A stretch of 64,000 bases of DNA from Bellilinea sp040754815 (GTDB lineage Bacteria; Chloroflexota; Anaerolineae; Anaerolineales; Anaerolineaceae): NCBI GenBank assembly GCA_040754815.1, contig JBFMBX010000007.1, forward strand, positions 124,001-188,000, in the 5' to 3' direction. Positions within the stretch are counted from its first letter, which is position 1. Each line of letters begins with the position of its first letter. Made by a program: the position numbers and the translations under genes. Positions 59,559 through 64,000 of the stretch are shown here, one piece after another. The notes below the pieces were generated by a model. The model was not told where the DNA came from and did not search any database. It saw nothing but the letters and a program-made list of their open reading frames with translations.

Positions 59559-60869
59559 TCATTCCCGCGCCATGCTCAGGCGGGAAAGGCGAACCGGTTT
59601 TTTCCCGCACAATACCACGCCAACCGCCAGCCGCAAAGCGGCGGCAAGCAGCAGCGTCGCCGCCATGCCGATCCAGCCGGCGATGAGCGGCGCCAGCATT
59701 CCGCACAAGAGCGCAGCCGCGTTATTGATCAAATTGAACCACGCCAGATGCGAAGGGCGGTCATCCGCCGGAATGCGCTCCAGCACAAAGTTGATCAACC
59801 CCCCGGCAATCCACGCCCAGCCAATTCCACCAATCAGCGCATGCAGCAGGTAAATCCAGCGCTGGTAACTGAAGGTGAACATCACCAGCGTCAGGGTGAC
59901 AATGACCAACCCCCAGCCGGTCATCTGCCGGAAGCCCAGCCGCTGCGAAAGCCGCCGGCTTTGCAGGGAGCCGATGAAATGCGCCACCCAGAACAGCGCA
60001 CTGGCCTGACTGATGGTTCCATCGCTCAACTGCAACACATCCACCTGATACTTGGGCACCACCGGCCCAATCAGATAAACGCCCAACTGATAGATAAAAA
60101 TCAATATTAACAGCCGTCCAAACGCCCCCTGTAAAACATCCAGACGAAATGCCTGCAAACGCAGCGCCCGCAAGGGGACTTTTTCGGCTGCCCGCAATTC
60201 CTGCCGCTTGCCGTTGCCGCCAGATTCGGATGGCGCTGGTCTTTCCGGCAGGCGCACCAGCCACAAGTGCAGCGCGCTCATCATCGCCCCCACGGCGCCA
60301 ATGGCAAACACAACCTGATAACCGGTCTGAAACGGCAGATTGTCCAGAATCACTCCCACAACCAGCGCCGTTGCCATGGTGGTGATTGAAAACAAGGCAT
60401 TGCGCACCCCCGCCACCTGACCGCGCCATTCGGGCGGTACGGCCTCGGCAAAAAAGGCATTGAAGGCAATGGCAATCAGCGTGCCGGGAATGTTCATAAT
60501 CAGCGTGATGATCAGAATGACCCACACCTGCGTGCCGGGCGGCAGCAGCACCGGCAATGGAATCAGCAGGAAATAAAACAACCGCATGATCAGCGCCGAC
60601 CAGCGGGTGAGCCGGGCAACGGGTTTGCGTTCCAGCAGCGCCCCCGCCGGAAAGGTGAACAGCAAATTCATCAAAGCCGGAGAGGCGGTCAGCAGGCCCA
60701 GTTGAAAGGTGCTGGCGCCAATGCGCGAAGCATACACCCCCAGAAAGACCAGAATACTGCCGTTGAGTAACCCCCACCAGGCAATATCAAGGTAAAGGTG
60801 CACAAAATTGCGCCGGTATTGCTGCGGCACCGGCTGGGCCGGTTTGAACAACCGCCGAAATGGGCTCAT
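59559..60869 (-). CDS. MFS transporter
   Basis: 436 residues, twelve predicted membrane helices. The first half has GVYASRIGASTFQLGLLTASPALMNLLFTFPAGALLERK and the cytosolic loop between helices 2 and 3 resembles the GxxxD...RK motif of the family. After helix 6 a cytosolic loop of about 50 residues carries SGGNGKRQELRAAEK. The closest named type is not clear; substrate unknown. No other transport gene is adjacent. Confidence 0.8.
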   Translation of the reverse strand: MSPFRRLFKPAQPVPQQYRRNFVHLYLDIAWWGLLNGSILVFLGVYASRIGASTFQLGLLTASPALMNLLFTFPAGALLERKPVARLTRWSALIMRLFYFLLIPLPVLLPPGTQVWVILIITLIMNIPGTLIAIAFNAFFAEAVPPEWRGQVAGVRNALFSITTMATALVVGVILDNLPFQTGYQVVFAIGAVGAMMSALHLWLVRLPERPAPSESGGNGKRQELRAAEKVPLRALRLQAFRLDVLQGAFGRLLILIFIYQLGVYLIGPVVPKYQVDVLQLSDGTISQASALFWVAHFIGSLQSRRLSQRLGFRQMTGWGLVIVTLTLVMFTFSYQRWIYLLHALIGGIGWAWIAGGLINFVLERIPADDRPSHLAWFNLINNAAALLCGMLAPLIAGWIGMAATLLLAAALRLAVGVVLCGKKPVRLSRLSMARE

Positions 60870-60880
60870 AACGAACGGAA

Positions 60881-60886
60881 ATTATA
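60881..60886 (-). promoter_or_regulatory. -10 element close to the MFS start
   Basis: TATAAT on the minus strand ends 11 bases before the ATG at 60869, which would leave a leader of about 5 bases. No convincing -35 was seen. Confidence 0.4.
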
Positions 60887-60991
60887 ACCGATAGGATGAA
60901 AACCGCGCCCTACACTTTTGTTGGGCGCCGCCGACCGTCGTTCCGCTGCACCCGCCGAAAAGCGCTAAAAGCATCTTGTGCCGTCCCAAAC

Positions 60992-61732
60992 TTATCCCCT
61001 GCGCCCATTTTCGGAAAGGTAGCGGTCAAGCGTCCGCACCAGCGCCACCAGCGTCTCGACGGTGCGCAGAATCATCCTTTCATCCCCCTCGAAAGGGTCG
61101 CGTTCACTGGCCTGCGGCAGGCGGCGGACCACGCGCAGGTAAGAATTCAATTCAATTTGCGCCGCCGGCACACCCAACCGTTGTGAAACGAAGGCGGTGA
61201 TCGTTTCCTGCCGACTGCCGTTGCCGGCCGTAAAGGTACGGTCCACATCCACCCGCGAAAGCCAGCCGCCCCCGGAACGAAAGCCGTACCGCCGCAGGAT
61301 CGCCAGAATCAGGCGGCGCTGGTCAGCGGGTAAACTGCGCCCCTGCATGGTGCCCAGCGCAATGCCAAAATCGCGGTAAGCCGCGCAACCGTGCAAATCC
61401 AGCACAAAACGGATCTCCCCGCGGCGGATAATCTCCCGCAAAGCCTGCTTGTAAGGGGCATCCGGGTAAAAATTGGGGTCGGTGCGGGAAAGCCGCCAGG
61501 CAAATAACACCGGCGCGCCGCTCAATTCCCCAATCAGGCGCGCCAGTCCGGCAGTGAAATCATCTTCTTCTTTCAACCGTCCAAGGCGGGTATGCGCCGC
61601 CCCGTGCGGTGCCGAAAGCAACACCCTCAACCGGCCCGGCTGAAAACAAAACTCCCCCTCTCCGCGCCGCGGCGCAGTTTTATACTCCACCTCATTTTCC
61701 AGCGCCGTCAGCCGTTCCAGCCACGCATGCAT
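60992..61732 (-). CDS. N-formylglutamate amidohydrolase-like protein
   Basis: The ATG at 61732 is preferred to a TTG at 61744. 246 residues. VLLSAPHGAAHTRLG, EEDDFTAGLARLIGEL, RFVLDLHGCAAYRDFGIALGTM and VDVDRTFTAGNGSRQETITAF follow the FGase-family pattern, with His and Asp in SAPHGA and DLHG as likely metal ligands. The family removes formyl or acyl groups from amino acids. Other members are known as plain carboxypeptidase-like enzymes, so substrate is uncertain. Confidence 0.72.
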   Translation of the reverse strand: MHAWLERLTALENEVEYKTAPRRGEGEFCFQPGRLRVLLSAPHGAAHTRLGRLKEEDDFTAGLARLIGELSGAPVLFAWRLSRTDPNFYPDAPYKQALREIIRRGEIRFVLDLHGCAAYRDFGIALGTMQGRSLPADQRRLILAILRRYGFRSGGGWLSRVDVDRTFTAGNGSRQETITAFVSQRLGVPAAQIELNSYLRVVRRLPQASERDPFEGDERMILRTVETLVALVRTLDRYLSENGRRG

Positions 61733-61762
61733 CCTGCCGATCAACCCATATCAAAGCCGTCT

Positions 61763-62059
61763 TCACACCCGCACATAACGGGCGGCCAGCCGGTAGCGGC
61801 GGCGGGTTGGCACCCCGCCGGCATCACAGAACAGGCGCACACACAGGCTGGCTTCATCCTGATCTTCCGCTTGTTGAAAGGCCTCCTTGCTCTGCCAGTA
61901 GGAAATGATGTGCCACAGCGTGCGGTCATCCTCGCTCTGCACCAGCGTGGATTCGACCAGCCCGCGCGGCGGGTGGCGGGTCACTTTTTCTTCGTAGGCC
62001 TTCTGCAGCGTGTTCCAGTTTTCGTGGCTGACATGACCGGAGAGAATGGTTACGTACAT
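61763..62059 (-). CDS. ABM-domain (antibiotic-biosynthesis-monooxygenase-like) protein
   Basis: The start at ATG 62059 has AGGAGG 6 bases upstream, better than a longer reading to 62119. 98 residues. YVTILSGHVSHENWNTLQKAYEEKV, then LVESTLVQSEDDRTLWHIISYWQSKEAFQQ, the ferredoxin-like dimer fold of ABM proteins. Such small proteins include heme-degrading and quinol monooxygenases as well as unknown members. It is divergent from the C25 gene. Confidence 0.75.
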   Translation of the reverse strand: MYVTILSGHVSHENWNTLQKAYEEKVTRHPPRGLVESTLVQSEDDRTLWHIISYWQSKEAFQQAEDQDEASLCVRLFCDAGGVPTRRRYRLAARYVRV

Positions 62060-62101
62060 TTCAGCCTCCTTTCGCCGGCAGTGAGGACGTTTCCTATCCT
62101 G

Positions 62102-62107
62102 ATTATA
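62102..62107 (-). promoter_or_regulatory. -10 element of the ABM-domain gene
   Basis: TATAAT on the minus strand, giving a leader of about 36 bases that includes the AGGAGG ribosome site. The -35 is weak. Confidence 0.35.
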
Positions 62108-62230
62108 CAAAATTAGCAAAGGGAAAACCTTAAAGGCAGAAAACCCCCTGTTTTTTCCGGCCTTCTTAAATTTGCTTTATGCTACAATCCCGATGGGGCA
62201 AGGATTATTTATCCGGGCGGGAGGCGAAGG

Positions 62231-64000
62231 ATGAACGGTCATCGGCGGGGTGATTTTCAAATTGTGCGGTTGGTGTGGATTTTGCTGATGGCGTGGGGGC
62301 TGATTCAACCAGCGCTTGAAACCGGTCAATTCCTGCGTAAAGCGGCAGCCGCCGCCGTTCAAGAGCGGGAAGTTTCTTCCTCAACTACTGCCGTTACTCC
62401 GCAGTCTGCTCCACCGCGCTACCTGATCGTTGCGCCCGATGAACTGGCCGCCTCGCTGGGGGGTTATATCGCCGCAAAACAGGCGCAGGGTCTGGATGTT
62501 ACCTTGCAAACGCTTTCTCAAACCGGCCCTACCCGCGAAAACATCCGCACCGCAATCCGCAACTTTTCACCGGATTATCTGCTGCTGGTGGGAGATGTGG
62601 ATCTCCTGCCGGCATGGGAAAGCCGCAGCGGGCTAACCACCTTCACCGACCTCTATTACACAACCCTTGACGGCCCAAACGATTACATTCCCAATTTCCC
62701 TTATGCCCGCCTGCCGGTGCATTCGAGTGCCGAATTGCAGGCCGTTCTGGCAAAATGGGCCGCTTATGAAGCGTTGGATGGCAGTCAGGCATGGCTGAGC
62801 CGGGTCGCTTTCATCGCCAGCGGTGAAACGGATGATTATTCCACCGCCGAGCAGGTTCATAACGCCATGATCGAACAGTATACGGCGGAAATTGGCTTTA
62901 GCGGATCCTTCCCCAATAATCCGCAGCCGGGCGGTGACCGCCTGTATGCCCGCACCTACTCGGCCACACCTGCGGATATCAGCGCGGCGCTGAACGCCGG
63001 GCGCGGGCTGGCGGTTTACTTCGGGCAGGGCGGTACTTTGGGCTGGAATTCCCCGTACTTCACCACCAGCGAGGTGCAGCAGTTGAACGGCCCTCCCTTA
63101 CCGCTGCTGGTGAGTTTTGCCAGCCGCAACGCGCTGCTCAGTGCAGAACAGACTTCTTTTGCAGAAAACTGGCTGCTGCATCCCACTTCCGGCGCGCTGA
63201 GCGTGTTTGCCGCTGGGGCAGATACCACCCGCTCAGCCGACGAACGGCTGGAGGAAGAGTTGTTCCGCGCTTTGTTCGCCCAACCCTCCAATCCACCCCG
63301 GCTGGGCAGCGCACTGCTTGAGGCAATGGAAGAATTCAGCCGCTATTACTTTTTGAATCAAACCTTCGTTCAACAATACTATGAAATGTACGCGCTGTGG
63401 GGCGACCCGACCCTGCGCCTGTGGCCGGATGCGCCGCAGCGTTTCAGCCTTGAACTCGACCCGCAAACCGTTTCGGTATGCGCCGGGGCAGCGCAAACCC
63501 TTGCAATGCAGGTAACGCTCAAAAGCGCTCAGACCCCCGCCGTAACCCTCTCATTGCCCAATCCGCCGCCGGGCGTGAGCGGCACATTTTCAGCCAACCC
63601 AGTCCATTCACCCGGCAGCGCTGTTCTGACCCTTCATCTTTCTTCCGATCTTGCGCCGGGCGAACATACCCTGACGGTACGCGGGGAAAGCGACTTCATC
63701 CGGCAGGATGCCGCCCTGCCGCTGACCGTTCACCCGGCCGCACCCGAACAAACGCCGCTGCCCCTGCTGCCCGCCAACGGTGCCAGCGGAGTTCCTTTGC
63801 GCCCCCAGTTGAGCTGGTCGGCAGTCGGCGGCGCCGCTGGTTATGAGGTGCAAATTGCGCTGGATTCGTCCTTTGAGCAGATCGTAACCGCCGCCGGTAA
63901 TACTCCCCAAACCGCCTACACCCTGACGGAAGATTTGCAACCCGGCCAGACGTATTACTGGCGCGTCCGGGCGCTCAACGGCTGTGGGGCGGGTGAATTT
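62231..64000 (+). CDS. C25 (gingipain)-family protein without catalytic residues, N-terminal 590 aa (cut by window edge)
   Basis: The ORF is open from ATG 62231 (GGAGG upstream) to the window end. A signal or anchor helix (RLVWILLMAWGLIQPAL) is followed by the C25 fold: YLIVAPDELAASLGGYIAAKQAQG, DYLLLVGDVDLLP, FTDLYYTTLDG and FPYARLPV. The catalytic His stretch reads AVYFGQGGTLGW (Gln266) and the Cys stretch VSFASRNALL (Arg299); gingipain RgpB has His211 and Cys244, the same 33-residue distance. From about residue 405 beta-sandwich modules follow, the last fibronectin type III-like (RPQLSWSAVGGAAGYEVQIA). It is probably an exported non-enzymatic binding protein (inference). Confidence 0.85.
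   Translation, partial: MNGHRRGDFQIVRLVWILLMAWGLIQPALETGQFLRKAAAAAVQEREVSSSTTAVTPQSAPPRYLIVAPDELAASLGGYIAAKQAQGLDVTLQTLSQTGPTRENIRTAIRNFSPDYLLLVGDVDLLPAWESRSGLTTFTDLYYTTLDGPNDYIPNFPYARLPVHSSAELQAVLAKWAAYEALDGSQAWLSRVAFIASGETDDYSTAEQVHNAMIEQYTAEIGFSGSFPNNPQPGGDRLYARTYSATPADISAALNAGRGLAVYFGQGGTLGWNSPYFTTSEVQQLNGPPLPLLVSFASRNALLSAEQTSFAENWLLHPTSGALSVFAAGADTTRSADERLEEELFRALFAQPSNPPRLGSALLEAMEEFSRYYFLNQTFVQQYYEMYALWGDPTLRLWPDAPQRFSLELDPQTVSVCAGAAQTLAMQVTLKSAQTPAVTLSLPNPPPGVSGTFSANPVHSPGSAVLTLHLSSDLAPGEHTLTVRGESDFIRQDAALPLTVHPAAPEQTPLPLLPANGASGVPLRPQLSWSAVGGAAGYEVQIALDSSFEQIVTAAGNTPQTAYTLTEDLQPGQTYYWRVRALNGCGAGEF

Noticed and set aside
60901..60960. Hairpin GCGCCC...GGGCGC after the FGase-like gene
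   Set aside because: The stem is only 6 bp with a loop of more than 10 bases and a short T-run; not convincing as a terminator.

Overview
The window looks like a chromosomal piece of a Chloroflexota bacterium, probably class Anaerolineae (inference). The base composition is mostly GC-rich. Several exported lipoproteins tether a C-terminal domain to a lipobox through a long Pro/Thr/Ser linker (seven here: 627-1949, 19495-20250, 20265-21032, 36652-37263, 37247-37777, 47095-48147, 53997-55328), a style common in that phylum. No rRNA, tRNA, CRISPR array or insertion sequence was seen. No gene-free stretch exceeds about 300 bases.

Region 1 (36510 down to 306, minus strand) is one continuous operon-like run of about 34 genes for a surface polysaccharide. 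It starts with a winged-helix regulator preceded by a near-consensus sigma-70 promoter (-10 TATAAT, -35 TTGACC, 17-nt spacer). Next come an Fcl-type epimerase/reductase, a Wzm/Wzt ABC exporter, a PseB-type dehydratase, an RmlD-like reductase, two NeuB-family synthases, three CMP-sugar-type nucleotidyltransferases (one fused to a KdsC-like phosphatase), many GT2, GT4, GT-B and GT-C glycosyltransferases, a DUF115/GT42-like protein, several SDR, Gfo/Idh and PGDH-like oxidoreductases, and two tandem Cys-rich lipoproteins. The content points to an ABC-exported glycan carrying nonulosonic (sialic, pseudaminic or legionaminic-like) acids. The precursor pathway is not complete inside the window. The run ends with a glucose/sorbosone dehydrogenase-like lipoprotein, a DUF1232 protein and a small Cys-containing protein, then a terminator. 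A HEPN-domain gene is cut by the left edge.

Region 2 (about 37245-45175) is a markedly AT-rich island inside the GC-rich surroundings. It carries two surface or secreted proteins, a flippase-like membrane protein, a NodU/CmcH carbamoyltransferase, a methyltransferase and GT2/GT4 transferases. Its right boundary falls inside a GT4 gene (44984-46093), which is therefore chimeric. The genes read toward a strong terminator at 37818-37862. A DPM1-like GT2 (46103-47038) heads this second minus-strand run.

Region 3 (47095-64000) is mixed housekeeping and accessory content: a WD40-like lipoprotein, an M50-like membrane protein, dCMP deaminase, a phytoene-dehydrogenase-like oxidoreductase, an ECF sigma factor with a DUF5667-like membrane partner ending in 22-residue repeats, an acyl-ACP thioesterase, a lipoprotein serpin, a CHASE4-HAMP-PAS-GAF-HD-GYP protein, a YcaQ-type DNA glycosylase, an MFS transporter, an N-formylglutamate-amidohydrolase-like protein, an ABM-domain protein, and a C25 (gingipain)-family protein that runs off the right edge and lacks both catalytic residues. 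The 100-N gap at 51611-51710 is flanked by an exact 127-bp duplication. Collapsing it restores the reading frame, so it is very probably an assembly artefact.

Promoter-like elements suggest that several genes (49256, 49156, 60869) are transcribed with no leader or a very short one, and that the ECF sigma factor may control itself and the serpin.
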